A stretch of 41,343 nucleotides of DNA from Vicinamibacteria bacterium. Its GTDB lineage: Bacteria > Acidobacteriota > Vicinamibacteria > Fen-336. Below are positions 1 through 9,698 of this stretch, piece by piece (within the stretch, counting starts at the first letter, position 1; every line of letters begins with the position of its first letter). Under the pieces are notes generated by a model. It was not told the origin of the DNA, ran no database searches, and saw only the letters and a list, made by a program, of their open reading frames with translations. A program made the translations under genes and the position numbers. The DNA is taken from assembly GCA_035570235.1 (NCBI GenBank), contig DATMML010000022.1, forward strand, positions 1 through 41,343, in the 5' to 3' direction.

Positions 1-187
1 TACAGCCGACACTGCCTTCTTTACTCGAGGTCAACACTCGGGAATTCAAGGGTCTGGAGTGTTGTGGGTTGCACCGGGGGCGTCCGATGCTCCTCCTTTA
101 ACTCTCAGGCGCGGCAGCGCCCAGGCAAGGCCTGCGCTTGGCCTTGACGCCCTCGGAGGTCCCACTCCGCCACTCTTGTAATGCAAC

Positions 188-1363
188 TCAGCGATGGCCG
201 CGGAATGCCGCGATCTCGGGCTGGGGCGGATCGGCTAAGGAGGAGGCGCGAGATTGACGGCCCTTGGCCTGACCGTAATCGACAGTCAACGTCACAAGAA
301 AGCTGTTGCTGTCGGTCCCGAACAAGTCTCCCACGCGGCTTCGGCCCATGTTGCCCACATAGGCGAAATCCAATCGGAACGGGGCGAACTTTCCTGAAAG
401 GCCGACCGTAGGGGAGGTCTCGTCCAGACCGCACCTTGCCGTGAGCCGCCCCTGCAGCAACACCTGTTCGAAGCCCAGGTTGGGGTGATAGACGAGTGTG
501 TGCGTTCCAGCGAGAGCGTTCTGGCGTTGGAGACGGGTTGCGCCGACATCGACCAATGCCCCCTGCCATGGGGAGATGGAAACGCCCAACCGGTACTCCG
601 TGGTGTGGACCATGCCCTCATTGACACCTGCAGAGTCGGTCCGGCGCTCAAGGTCCCTGTTCAACAGACCCCGAAAGCCGAGGAGCACCCGCTTCTCGGG
701 TTGCCAAGCCACACCGAACCCGCCGGATGGGCGCCACTCCGTTTCGTACCGTACACCCTTCTGCTGAGGGCTCTGGTTGGCTTCGAATTGGGACGTCTCG
801 TGAGACAACAGCACGCCGACGGAGAGTCCTTTTCCCAACGGCATGGCAATCTTCGAGAAGACGGCATGATCGGAACCCTTCCCGATCAGTGGAACCGAAC
901 CGGGGCCCAGCCCCGGAGCCTTGGCCGTGAAATGCACATCGTTGGTGTCCTGGAACATTGCGATCACGTAGATCGTCAGGCCATGCCAAAGGGAGGGCGT
1001 GGTCAGGCCGACGGCCGCAAAATGGAAGTCGTTGCCGTTCGTGTAATGGGTATCTCCGTAGTCGACGAGCGCTGTGTCCGCGTCCCGCCACACGAGGGCA
1101 TAGTTACCCCAGGTAGCCCCGTCCCCGCCGAAGCCGATCGAACGGACCCCTTTCTTGATCTGGCCGGATGAAAACTCGCGTATCGAGAGCTCTGGCGACT
1201 GGGCGTGTGCCCAAGCCGGAAAAGCACAAACACTCCCCACGAACACGCCGAGCGCCGGCCAGGAGAACCGGGGTCGCCTCGCTTCGCACCCGCCAAGCCC
1301 GAGAGCGCCCGAGGCTCCGGCCTTCTTCTTGCGACACCGGGGTCTTGCGCTACCACCTTTCAT
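188..1363 (-). CDS. Putative outer-membrane beta-barrel protein, uncharacterised
   Basis: The protein has about 391 residues. A basic N-terminus is followed by a hydrophobic segment ending in AWAHAQ, which looks like a signal peptide cleavage site. The rest has alternating polar/hydrophobic strands rich in Gly, Tyr and Phe and ends close to a strand-like segment (SFLVTLTVDYG), as in surface barrels. I do not recognise the family. An in-frame TTG lies 33 bases further upstream at 1396; I prefer the ATG at 1363, which has a GGTGGGG stretch just ahead of it. The last 25 or so residues are polar and basic, unusual for a barrel that normally ends in an aromatic residue, so the true end of the barrel may be internal. 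There are no close operon neighbours. Function unknown. Confidence 0.6.
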   Translation of the reverse strand: MKGGSARPRCRKKKAGASGALGLGGCEARRPRFSWPALGVFVGSVCAFPAWAHAQSPELSIREFSSGQIKKGVRSIGFGGDGATWGNYALVWRDADTALVDYGDTHYTNGNDFHFAAVGLTTPSLWHGLTIYVIAMFQDTNDVHFTAKAPGLGPGSVPLIGKGSDHAVFSKIAMPLGKGLSVGVLLSHETSQFEANQSPQQKGVRYETEWRPSGGFGVAWQPEKRVLLGFRGLLNRDLERRTDSAGVNEGMVHTTEYRLGVSISPWQGALVDVGATRLQRQNALAGTHTLVYHPNLGFEQVLLQGRLTARCGLDETSPTVGLSGKFAPFRLDFAYVGNMGRSRVGDLFGTDSNSFLVTLTVDYGQAKGRQSRASSLADPPQPEIAAFRGHR

Positions 1364-1644
1364 CACACCCCACCAGTTAGGCGAGAAGGAATTCAATCCT
1401 TGGCGACTTAACCCCTATCTCCAACGTGGAAACCCAGACCTCTGATTGTCATCGTCTCTACTTGCGGTGTCGACGCGATAGGCGGACAGATCAGATGCCC
1501 GAAGGCCCGGGTCAGATGATAGCGACAGCGCTCGCCAAAAACACTTCTCCCCCCTGTCTCCGGCCTCTGCACCAACTGACGCAGGCGGCGTTGGGCATGC
1601 GCCCCAGGCGGACAGAGTCGCTTAAGATAAAGAGGAGACCTTCC

Positions 1645-1898
1645 ATGCAACTCAGATGTCTTTCGGTGCTCATTGTCACGACTGCGTTCGCGGTGATGAG
1701 CCAGCCCGCCCGGACGAGCAGACTGCCTACGAAGGCTTCGGCCCAAGCTTCCCCATCTACGCCAATGGCGGTACCGGCTTCAGCGGTCCCTGGACTCAGG
1801 GCGGATTCAACCTGCACCAGATGGTGCACCTCAACTGCACGTTATCGTCGAACACCAAGCCGCCGCTGCTGCTCCTGGGGCATCTGCTCCGCCCCTAA
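1645..1898 (+). pseudogene. Frameshifted remnant of a secreted protein gene
   Basis: An ATG at 1645 preceded by AGAGGAG starts a convincing signal peptide (MQLRCLSVLIVTTAFAVMSQ). In that frame the sequence turns into Ser/Pro/Thr/Arg low-complexity nonsense. From about 1710 the next frame reads DEQTAYEGFG followed by ANGGTGFSGPWTQGGFN, which resembles the start of the mature region in many exported concanavalin/LamG-like proteins. That frame stops at 1898 after about 60 more residues. The simplest reading is one frameshift between roughly 1700 and 1735 plus loss of the 3' part. A sequencing error could explain the shift but not the early stop. Confidence 0.5.
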
Positions 1899-2024
1899 GT
1901 CCTTACCGATGCTGTCATAGCAAGGGGAACGACGCTTTCTCCTTTAGGCTGGCATTGGATGTGCCACTCTGCGCACGGGGGCTCGTGTACCCCCCCCAAC
2001 TCCTCCTGGAGGGGAGATAACGAC

Positions 2025-2264
2025 ATGCTGAAGAAACTCGCTTTGCTGGTCGCGTTTGTCTTCGCCTTCGGCGTCACCATGACGCTGCCGGTCGCTGCTC
2101 AGGCACAGGAGAAGAAGGAAGACAAGAAGGAAGACAAGGCCGAGAAGAAGGCGGACAAGAAGGAAGACAAGAAGGAAAAGAAGGACAAGAAGAAGGACAA
2201 GGCCGAAAAGAAGGCGGACAAGAAAGAAGACAAGAAGGAAGATAAGAAGGAAGACAAGAAGTAA
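2025..2264 (+). CDS. Secreted Lys/Asp/Glu repeat protein
   Basis: The protein has 79 residues. The first 27 form a signal peptide (KK, hydrophobic core, VAAQAQ cleavage site). The mature part consists only of Lys, Glu, Asp and Ala in KKEDKKEDK-type units, including two copies of AEKKADKKEDKK. The ATG at 2025 has GGAGGGGAG about 7 bases upstream, so I reject the longer in-frame opening at 1959. The mature chain would be strongly basic, unstructured or helical, and periplasmic or surface-exposed. Similar Lys-rich exported peptides are common in GC-rich soil bacteria, with no known function. A strong intrinsic terminator follows 33 bases after the stop, so it is probably a well-expressed single-gene transcript. 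Confidence 0.75.
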   Translation: MLKKLALLVAFVFAFGVTMTLPVAAQAQEKKEDKKEDKAEKKADKKEDKKEKKDKKKDKAEKKADKKEDKKEDKKEDKK

Positions 2265-2296
2265 AAGTAGACCCGCTTCGAACGTCCTTCAGCACG

Positions 2297-2334
2297 AAAG
2301 GGGGGCTACCCGGCCAAGAGTAGCCCCCCTTTTC
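2297..2334 (+). terminator. Rho-independent terminator
   Basis: A 13-bp perfect inverted repeat (AAAGGGGGGCTAC and its complement GTAGCCCCCCTTT) flanks a 10-base loop and runs into TTTT. It ends transcription of the Lys-rich protein gene. Confidence 0.9.
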
Positions 2335-2521
2335 CTGTTTCTCGTTCCCTTCCGTGAGGAGCCACCAAACACTCGCTTAGATTCGTAGCATTGCCCAGGA
2401 AGAGTTGCGCTCAGAAACCGATTGCGCAAACTCACCGTGAAGGAGGCCCCTGGAGTCACCACACCGGCAGAGTCAACGTCCCGGCGGGACTCGTCGACGG
2501 ACGCGTCATCGATCGCAATCC

Positions 2522-3940
2522 CTAGGTTCGGTTCTCAACCCCGGTGAAGGGCCAGCGCCGAACCCGCCAGGACCAGATGACGAAGAAAACGAGGCCGACA
2601 CTGAGCGTCCCGAGGCCGAAAAGGATCACCCTCGGCTCCGTGGTGGCAAAGACAAAGATCCAACCGCCCAAGGCGACAAGGCTCGGCAAGGGATAGAGCC
2701 AAATCTTATAGGGGCGGGACATGCCCGGCTTGCGCCTTCTCAGAAGGGCAACCGCCCCGATCTGGCCCATGAACTGGATGAGGATCCGGGTCGTGACGAG
2801 GGCGTCGATCACCAAGCCCAGGGAGAGGAAGCTGCACGCGATCGCGATGAGGCCAACCACGAGCAGGGAGATGTAAGGGAAGGGTCTTTTCGGGTGGAGA
2901 CGGCCAAACGCCCGGAAGAAGTACCCGTCGTTGGCGGCGGCGTAGGGGATGCGAGAGTAGCCGAGGAGAAGGGCGAAGACGGAGCCGAACGCCGTCCAGA
3001 GGATTGCGGCCGTGAAGAATGACGCGACGGTCTTGCCGTAGATCTTCTCCATGAAAATCGAGACCACGAACTTGGACTGCGGGTGGTCCCCCGGGGGGAC
3101 GAACTCCCGCCAGGGGACGACGCCGATCACGGAGAGGTTGATCGCGAGGTAGATGAGGGCCACCCCCACGATGCTGAGCAGGATGGAGCGAGGGATCACG
3201 CGCCCCGGATCCTTTACTTCGTCGCCGATGTAGCAGATGTCGTAGTAGCCAAGGTAGTCGTAGATGCCGACCCGCGACGCCGCCCCCAGGCCGATCAGGA
3301 AGCCGAGCGAGAAGTTGAATGCTCCGGGCGGGAAGTCGAAGGCGAGCCGCGGGTCGAAATGCCGGGCGCCGCTCACGATCACGGCCAGGGTGGTCAGGAT
3401 CGTCCCCCCCCAGAGAGCGAGGGTGAGGGGGCCCAGGGATCCCAGAGGCCGGTAAAGGAGCACGAGGTTCAGGACCCCCACTCCCGCCGCCACGAGCGCG
3501 AAGTCAAAGTCCGTCAGGGACGGCCACAGGTAGCCAAGGTACTGCGAGAACCCGATGTATCCCGAGGCGATCTCCAACGGGCCGCTCAGGATGAACTGCC
3601 AAATGAAAAGGAAGGCGGCGAGCCGGCCCCACGTCTCGGGGCCGTACCCCTCCCGCAGGTAGACGTAGGTCCCGCCTGACCCGGGCATGGCCGCTCCCAG
3701 CTCGCTCCAGACCATGCCGTCCGGAATCACGATCAGGAGGGCGACCAGCCAGCCCAACATCGCCTGCGGCCCGCCGAGGGCGCCCATCAGGAGGGGGATC
3801 GTGATAAACGGCCCCACTCCGATCATGTTCGTCATGTTGAGGGCCGTGGCTTGGAGCAGGCCAAATCGGCGGGGTAGCGCCGGACGGCCGTCGCGTGCGG
3901 AAGGCCCGAAGGCGTCGGGATCCGTCGCTGGCGGGGTCAT
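2522..3940 (-). CDS. APC superfamily amino acid permease
   Basis: This is an inner-membrane transporter of about 472 residues with roughly 12 hydrophobic segments. It belongs to the amino acid-polyamine-organocation superfamily by the TM1 unwound-helix region (TNMIGVGPFITIPLLMG), the conserved WSELGAAMPGSGGTYVYLRE after TM2, and the YIGDEVKDPGRVIPRSIL loop. Substrate cannot be told; amino acid uptake or exchange is typical. The GTG at 3970 is possible, but the ATG at 3940 has GGAG six bases upstream and is preferred. It lies 255 bases downstream of kdpD on the same strand, with a short GC-rich hairpin (3996-4010) between, so it is probably transcribed separately. Confidence 0.9.
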   Translation of the reverse strand: MTPPATDPDAFGPSARDGRPALPRRFGLLQATALNMTNMIGVGPFITIPLLMGALGGPQAMLGWLVALLIVIPDGMVWSELGAAMPGSGGTYVYLREGYGPETWGRLAAFLFIWQFILSGPLEIASGYIGFSQYLGYLWPSLTDFDFALVAAGVGVLNLVLLYRPLGSLGPLTLALWGGTILTTLAVIVSGARHFDPRLAFDFPPGAFNFSLGFLIGLGAASRVGIYDYLGYYDICYIGDEVKDPGRVIPRSILLSIVGVALIYLAINLSVIGVVPWREFVPPGDHPQSKFVVSIFMEKIYGKTVASFFTAAILWTAFGSVFALLLGYSRIPYAAANDGYFFRAFGRLHPKRPFPYISLLVVGLIAIACSFLSLGLVIDALVTTRILIQFMGQIGAVALLRRRKPGMSRPYKIWLYPLPSLVALGGWIFVFATTEPRVILFGLGTLSVGLVFFVIWSWRVRRWPFTGVENRT

Positions 3941-4195
3941 GGAGTTCTCCAAAGAGGGGTCGTGCGACACAGGGTCCGCTTACGCCGGGATCTACGGGGC
4001 CGCCGGCCCCATTCCGGGGTCATCTCGTGACGGCCCCGATCCTATACGATGCGGGTGCCCAAACGGGCCGGGGCTCGACGCGTGCTCGACGAGGGGTCGC
4101 CCGTGGGCCGGTCGGGCCCAACGAGAGCGTTCAAGACGCGCCTGCTGGTAAAGCGAGACCTGTCCCGACCGGCGGTGTGCGGCTCGTCCCGCTCG

Positions 4196-6943
4196 TCAGG
4201 GTGGAGGGTCACCCTGAGCTGGCCGCCCCCCAGTTCCCTCGCCGTCGACAGGTTCCTTAGCGAGGGTGGGCGGGGTTCCGTCTAGGGGAAGCGTGAACTT
4301 GAATGACGCCCCGCCGCGGGGACGATTCTCAACCCAGATACGCCCACCATGGGCCTGGATGATGGCCCGGCAGATGGCGAGCCCGAGGCCCACGCCGGGC
4401 CGTCTCTCGCTGGACGCCCGGCGGAAGGGCTCAAAAATGCGCCCCTCCTCCCCGGGGGGGATGCCCGGCCCCTGATCGGCCACCTCCACCAGGATCTCCC
4501 CGTTTCCCGCCCGAGCCCCGATCTCGATCTCGGCCTCGGCGGCCGTGTATTTGAGCGCGTTCTCGAGCAGATTGACGAGGACCTGCTCGACGAGCACGGT
4601 GTCGAGGGGCACAAGGGGCAGGTTCTCCGGCAAGTCCGTCCGCACCCGGCGCCCCCGCAGCCTCTCCTCCATCTGGGTGAGGGCGGCCCCCACCGCCTCC
4701 TCGAGCGGCTGCCATTCCTTGTTCAGGGTGATGGCCCCCGCCTGCAGGCGGGTCATGTCGAGCAGGTTGCGAACGCGTCGGTTGAGCCGCTCCGCCTCCT
4801 CGCGGATGGTTTCCAGGAGGTCGTGCCGCACGCTGGAGTCGAAGGAGACCTGTCGGTCCAGGAGAGTCGTGGCCGCCCCCTCGATGGCGGCGAGCGGGGT
4901 GCGAAGGTCATGGGAGACCGAGCTCAAGAGCGCGCTTCGCAGCCTTTCGCGCTCGGACTCCAAACGCACGCGCTGTGTTTCCTCGACCAGGCGGACGCGC
5001 TCCAGGGCCACGGCGGTCTGGGCCGCGAAAGCGTCCAGCAAGCGTCGCTCTCCCGAATCCTCCAACCGGCTGCGGTCCTTGGGAACGATGCTGAGAACTC
5101 CCAGCTTCCCTCGCGAGGTCACGAGGGGGAGGTGGAGGCCCAATGCACCCGGGAGCGTGCTCGTGGAGAGGCCTGCTTCGCGCCCGTTGGTCCACACCCA
5201 TTGGGCGACGCCCCTTTCCTTGGTGTCGAGATCCAAGCGCTCGTCCGTCCGAAAGAGGACCTTCAGCCCGCCCGCCTCGTCCGGTGCCCAGATGGCCACC
5301 GCGCTGTCGAAGAGGCGGGCGATATGCCGCGCCGCCCCTTCGATCAGGCCCCGGTTCTCCATGCTTCGGGCCAGCTCCCGGCTCATGTCATAGAGAGCGG
5401 CGGTGTGCCGTTCCCGCTCCCGCGCCGCCTGCGCCTGGTTACGGACCCGGCGGGTGAGATCGCTGATCACGACCGCCACCAGGAGCATGACCACGAAGGT
5501 GACCACGTGCCGGAGGTCGCTGACGCTGAACGAGAAGTAGGGGGGGATGAAGAAGAAGTCAAAGGCAAGTACGCTGAGGGCGGCGGAGAAAAGGGATGGG
5601 CCGTAGCCCAAGCGGAGCGAGGCGATCACGACGCTCAGCAGATAGACCATCACGATGTCGGTGAGGTAGTCGGGGCCAAAGGCCACCCACCCGAGGCCGG
5701 TGGCGAGGGCCACGAGCGCGGCCGCGGCCGCATAGCCGGCTCGCCCAGGCTCTCGGTCGCTCCGGCGATCCGGGACCCACTCCGCGGTCTCCGCCCCCCC
5801 CGCGGTCACGTAGATGTCGATGTCGCCGGTGTGGCGGACCAGGTCGTCGACAAAGCTCCCGACCAACCGCTCGCGCCATCCGCGGTTTCGGGGCTTGCCC
5901 ACCACGATCTTGGTCGCGTTGCGCTCCCGAGCCAGGCGCACGATCGCCTCCGCGGCCCGCTCATCGCTGAGGGTCTCCACATCCGCCCCCAGCTGGGCGG
6001 CGAGGCTGAGGTTTTGGGATAGGCACGTGCGGTCCTCCTTGGACAGCCGGATCGAAGCCGGGGTCTCGACGTAGACCGCGAGCCAGGGCGCATGCAACCC
6101 GCGCGCCATGCGGCAGGCGTCGCGGATCACCCGCGCCGAGTGCGGACTCCAGCTCACGCACACCAGGATCCGCTCCGAAGCCGCCCAGGTGGTCTCGATC
6201 CCCTTGGCGCGACGGTACTGGCGCATCTCGGCATCGACCCGCTCCGCGGTGCGGCGCAGCGCGATCTCGCGCAGGGCGATCAGGTTCCCTTTGCGGAAGA
6301 AGCTCTCGATGGCCCGGTGCGCCTGCTCTGGTACGTAGACCTTGCCTTCGCGCAGCCGCTCGAGGAGCTCGTCCGGCGTGAGGTCGACGAGGCGAATCTC
6401 CTCCGCCGTCTCCAGGATCGAATCCGGAACCGTCTCGCGGATGGTCACGCCGGTGATCTGGGCCACCACGTCCGTGAGGCTCTCGACGTGCTGGACGTTC
6501 AGGGTCGTGTAGACGTCGATGCCCGCCTGTAGCAGCTCCTCGACGTCTTGCCAGCGCTTCACGTGCCGGGAGCCCTCGGCGTTGGTGTGGGCGAGCTCGT
6601 CGACGAGGAGCAGGCCGGGACGTCGGGCGAGGGCCCCATCGAGGTCGAACTCTTCGATGATGATGGATCGGTAGGGCACCCTACGCCGCGGCAACACCTC
6701 CAGGCCTTCGAGAAGAGCCGCCGTCTCCTGCCGGCCGTGGGGCTCCGCCACCCCCACCACCACGTCCCGGCCCTCCCCGCGCTCGCCCTGGGCCGCCTCC
6801 AGCATGGCGTAGGTCTTGCCGACCCCCGGGGCCGCCCCGAAAAAGACCGTCAGCTTCCCCCGCCGCGCGCGCCGCTCTTCCTCATCCACGCTGCGCAGGA
6901 GCTCGTCCGGGTTGGGACGCTCAACGGACACGATCGGAACCAA
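4196..6943 (-). CDS. kdpD: Osmosensitive K+ channel sensor histidine kinase KdpD
   Basis: At 915 residues this is full length for KdpD. Domains in order: KdpD sensor domain with Walker A GAAPGVGKT at 36-44; Usp-like domain at about 250-370; four transmembrane helices at about 395-505; GAF-like region at about 545-650; HisKA with the phospho-acceptor His678 (SVSHDLRTPL); HATPase_c with the DQGPGIPPGEEGRIFEPF and GVGLGLAICRAI motifs. It senses K+ limitation or osmotic stress and normally phosphorylates KdpE. It follows kdpC by 91 bases in the same direction. The TTG at 6943 is the widest start; a GTG four codons later is an alternative. The chain continues about 25 Pro/Gly-rich residues past the kinase core. 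No kdpE follows. Confidence 0.96.
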   Translation of the reverse strand: MVPIVSVERPNPDELLRSVDEEERRARRGKLTVFFGAAPGVGKTYAMLEAAQGERGEGRDVVVGVAEPHGRQETAALLEGLEVLPRRRVPYRSIIIEEFDLDGALARRPGLLLVDELAHTNAEGSRHVKRWQDVEELLQAGIDVYTTLNVQHVESLTDVVAQITGVTIRETVPDSILETAEEIRLVDLTPDELLERLREGKVYVPEQAHRAIESFFRKGNLIALREIALRRTAERVDAEMRQYRRAKGIETTWAASERILVCVSWSPHSARVIRDACRMARGLHAPWLAVYVETPASIRLSKEDRTCLSQNLSLAAQLGADVETLSDERAAEAIVRLARERNATKIVVGKPRNRGWRERLVGSFVDDLVRHTGDIDIYVTAGGAETAEWVPDRRSDREPGRAGYAAAAALVALATGLGWVAFGPDYLTDIVMVYLLSVVIASLRLGYGPSLFSAALSVLAFDFFFIPPYFSFSVSDLRHVVTFVVMLLVAVVISDLTRRVRNQAQAARERERHTAALYDMSRELARSMENRGLIEGAARHIARLFDSAVAIWAPDEAGGLKVLFRTDERLDLDTKERGVAQWVWTNGREAGLSTSTLPGALGLHLPLVTSRGKLGVLSIVPKDRSRLEDSGERRLLDAFAAQTAVALERVRLVEETQRVRLESERERLRSALLSSVSHDLRTPLAAIEGAATTLLDRQVSFDSSVRHDLLETIREEAERLNRRVRNLLDMTRLQAGAITLNKEWQPLEEAVGAALTQMEERLRGRRVRTDLPENLPLVPLDTVLVEQVLVNLLENALKYTAAEAEIEIGARAGNGEILVEVADQGPGIPPGEEGRIFEPFRRASSERRPGVGLGLAICRAIIQAHGGRIWVENRPRGGASFKFTLPLDGTPPTLAKEPVDGEGTGGRPAQGDPPP

Positions 6944-7034
6944 GCCTTCCTAGGGCGCCTTCTGGCCGTGGGCGGCCATTTCGCAGCCGTCGGGGGGAAC
7001 CTATCCTCTTTGTCGAACCGGGTCTAGGCCCAGG

Positions 7035-7640
7035 TCAGGGGGCGCCTTTCGCTCCCGGCACCTGGTGTCCGAGCTCCTGGTCGAGGGCGAGGTTCAGCAA
7101 GAGCACGTTCAGCCGGCGTTCGCCCAGGAAACCGAGATCGCGGCTCTCGGTGTAGGCCGCGACCAAGGACTTCACGCGTTCCTCGTCGACGGCCCGGGCC
7201 TGGGCTACACGTGGCACCTGCCAGAAGGCGGCTTCGGGGGAGATGTGCGGATCGAGGCCACTGGCCGACGTGGTTGCGAGGTCCGCGGGCACGGGGTCGT
7301 GGGCGCCAGGATTCTCCTTGCTCAGGCGGGTCACCTCTGCCCCGACGCGGTCGCGGAGCTTGGCCGAGGTGGGACCCAGGTTGGAGGCACCGGAGTTGGT
7401 GGCGTCGTATCCATCCCCGGCCGCAGAGGGTCGCGGATGAAAGTAGGCCGGGCCCGCGAAGGCCTGTCCAATCAGCTCCGAACCCACGATCCGCCCCCCG
7501 GGCCCCGTGACCAGGCTCCCATTCGCGCGGCCCGGGAAGAGGGTCTGGGCGAGAACGGTCATGGCCAGTGGATAGGCCAGGCCCGTAAGGGCCAGGGTGA
7601 CGATGGTCAACCGGAACGCAATGTCGAGGGTCTTGAGCAT
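7035..7640 (-). CDS. kdpC: Potassium-transporting ATPase subunit KdpC
   Basis: The 201-residue protein has one N-terminal membrane helix (about 10-35) and a periplasmic domain. Family landmarks are GSELIGQAF, the YFHPRPSAAG segment, TSASGLDPHISPEAA and VNVLLLN-like LNVLLLNLALD near the end. KdpC stabilises the KdpFABC complex and affects ATP affinity. It starts nine bases after kdpB stops, with GGAGG in the gap, so it is translated from the same message. Confidence 0.97.
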   Translation of the reverse strand: MLKTLDIAFRLTIVTLALTGLAYPLAMTVLAQTLFPGRANGSLVTGPGGRIVGSELIGQAFAGPAYFHPRPSAAGDGYDATNSGASNLGPTSAKLRDRVGAEVTRLSKENPGAHDPVPADLATTSASGLDPHISPEAAFWQVPRVAQARAVDEERVKSLVAAYTESRDLGFLGERRLNVLLLNLALDQELGHQVPGAKGAP

Positions 7641-7649
7641 GAGGGCCTC

Positions 7650-9698
7650 CTAGACCATACGGACGAACTCGAGGACGATATCGATGAGCTTAATGCCCAA
7701 GAAGGGCGCTATCACACCGCCCACTCCGTAGATGAGCAGCGAACGCTTGAGGACCGCGGCCGCTCCCAGAGGACGGTACCGTACGCCTTTCAGGGCCAGC
7801 GGTATCAGGAGCACGATGATGATCGCGTTGAAGATGACCGCGGACAGAATCGCGGTCTGCGGGTCCAAATGCATGACGTTTAGGGGAGCGATCTGCGGGA
7901 ACACCCCCACGAACAGAGCGGGGAGGATGGCGAAATACTTGGCTACGTCGTTGGCGATGGAGAAGGTGGTCAAGCATCCGCGGGTCATCAACAGCTGCTT
8001 CCCCACCTCCACGATCTCCAGGAGTTTCGTGGGGTTGGAGTCGAGGTCGATCATGTTCCCGGCTTCCTTGGCCGCCTGGGTGCCCGTATTCATGGACACC
8101 GCGACGTCTGCTTGGGCGAGGGCGGGCGCGTCGTTTGTCCCGTCTCCCGTCATCGCGACCAGCTTGCCCTTGGCCTGTTCGGCCCGGATCAACTCCAGCT
8201 TCTGAACGGGCGTGGCCTCGGCCAGAAAATCGTCGACCCCTGCTTCGGCGGCGATGGCGGCCGCCGTCAAGGGATTGTCGCCGGTGATCATCACCGTGCG
8301 TATCCCCATGGCCCGGAACCGCTCGAACCGCTCGCGTAGCCCTCCCTTCACCTTGTCCTTGAGGTGGATGACCCCCAGCAAGCGGAGACCCTCAGAAACG
8401 AGGAGGGGCGTTCCCCCGGATTCGGCGATCCGCCGGACCATGCCGTCCGTCTCTGCGGGGATGCTCCCGCCGAGGGACCGCACGTGGCTCAAGATGGAGT
8501 CCGGAGCCCCTTTGCGGATCTGGCGACCGTCCAAGTCCACTCCGCTCATCCGCGTCATCGCGGAGAACGGGATGAAGGTGGCCTGCAGCTCATGGATCTC
8601 CCGCGCCCGAAGCCCGTATTTCTCCTTGGCGAGCACGACGATGGAGCGGCCCTCCGGCGTCTCGTCGGCAAGGCTGGCGAGCTGGGTCGCCTCCGCCAGC
8701 TCCCCCGGGCTGCAGCCCCCCACGGGGAGGAACTCGGTCGCCATGCGGTTACCGAGGGTGATAGTGCCGGTCTTGTCCAAGAGTATGGTATCGACGTCGC
8801 CCGCCGCCTCCGCCGCCCGCCCGCTGAGCGGGATCACGTTGCTGCGGACGAGACGGTCCATGCCTGCGATCCCGATGGCGGAGAGCAGCCCGCCGATCGT
8901 GGTGGGAATGAGGCAGACGAGCAGGGCCACCACCACGGGGACAGAGATGCTGACGCCCGAGTAGACGGCAAAGGGAACGAGGGTCACGCAGGCGATCAGG
9001 AAGATGATGGTCAAACCCACGAGCAGAACGTGCAGGGCTATCTCGTTCGGAGTCTTCTGACGCTTCGCTCCCTCCACCAGCTGCACCATTCGGTCGAGGA
9101 AGGACTCCCCCGGGTTCACGGCGATACGCACCACGATCCGATCCGAAATGACGCGCGTTCCACCGGTTACGGCCGAGCGGTCCCCGCCGCTCTCGCGGAT
9201 GACGGGAGCCGACTCTCCCGTGATCGCGGACTCGTCCACGAACGCCACACCTTCGATGACGTCGCCGTCACCGGGAACGAGTTCCCCCGCCTCCACCACC
9301 ACCACGTCGTCCTTGCGCAGATTGGAGGCGGGGATGCGCTCCTCCTTATTGTTCCGGAGAAGGCGGGCGATCGTGTCGCGGCGCAGGCCCTTGAGGGCGG
9401 CGGCCTGCGCCTTGCCCCGCCCTTCCGCGACCGCCTCCGCGAAGTTCGCGAAGACGACCGTGAACCAGAGCCAGAGGGCCACGTTTCCTGTGAACCAGGC
9501 GGGAGGGGCGCCTGCGGCCGGGGCGACAAGGTCGCGCACCCAGACGAGGGTCGAGAGCACGCTCCCCACCTCCACCACGAACATCACGGGGTTCTTGGCC
9601 ACCTGCCGGGGGGAGAGTTTCAGCATGCTGTCGATGATCGCCCGCTTCAGCAGGGTGGGCTCGAAGGCCGATACCGCGCGCACGTTCGAGGCAGCCAT
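7650..9698 (-). CDS. kdpB: Potassium-transporting P-type ATPase catalytic subunit KdpB
   Basis: The 682-residue protein matches the usual KdpB length. The phosphorylated aspartate is Asp308 in DKTGTIT; the actuator-domain TGES motif lies in [12 protein letters not shown], and the hinge motif is [17 protein letters not shown]. The conserved membrane segment [14 protein letters not shown] is present. KdpB hydrolyses ATP to drive K+ import through KdpA. Its ATG overlaps the kdpA stop by one base (TGATG), a translational-coupling arrangement. Confidence 0.98.
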   Translation of the reverse strand: MAASNVRAVSAFEPTLLKRAIIDSMLKLSPRQVAKNPVMFVVEVGSVLSTLVWVRDLVAPAAGAPPAWFTGNVALWLWFTVVFANFAEAVAEGRGKAQAAALKGLRRDTIARLLRNNKEERIPASNLRKDDVVVVEAGELVPGDGDVIEGVAFVDESAITGESAPVIRESGGDRSAVTGGTRVISDRIVVRIAVNPGESFLDRMVQLVEGAKRQKTPNEIALHVLLVGLTIIFLIACVTLVPFAVYSGVSISVPVVVALLVCLIPTTIGGLLSAIGIAGMDRLVRSNVIPLSGRAAEAAGDVDTILLDKTGTITLGNRMATEFLPVGGCSPGELAEATQLASLADETPEGRSIVVLAKEKYGLRAREIHELQATFIPFSAMTRMSGVDLDGRQIRKGAPDSILSHVRSLGGSIPAETDGMVRRIAESGGTPLLVSEGLRLLGVIHLKDKVKGGLRERFERFRAMGIRTVMITGDNPLTAAAIAAEAGVDDFLAEATPVQKLELIRAEQAKGKLVAMTGDGTNDAPALAQADVAVSMNTGTQAAKEAGNMIDLDSNPTKLLEIVEVGKQLLMTRGCLTTFSIANDVAKYFAILPALFVGVFPQIAPLNVMHLDPQTAILSAVIFNAIIIVLLIPLALKGVRYRPLGAAAVLKRSLLIYGVGGVIAPFLGIKLIDIVLEFVRMV

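Noticed and set aside
3971-4195. Possible kdpE remnant downstream of kdpD
   Set aside because: No receiver-domain or winged-helix motif was seen in any frame.
4349-6022. A 557-codon open frame on the plus strand opposite kdpD
   Set aside because: It is Pro/Arg/Gly/His-rich with no family motif and lies opposite a complete kdpD. Long antisense frames are expected in GC-rich DNA; the same applies to large plus-strand frames at 8364-9953, 9728-11458 and 18730-20928.
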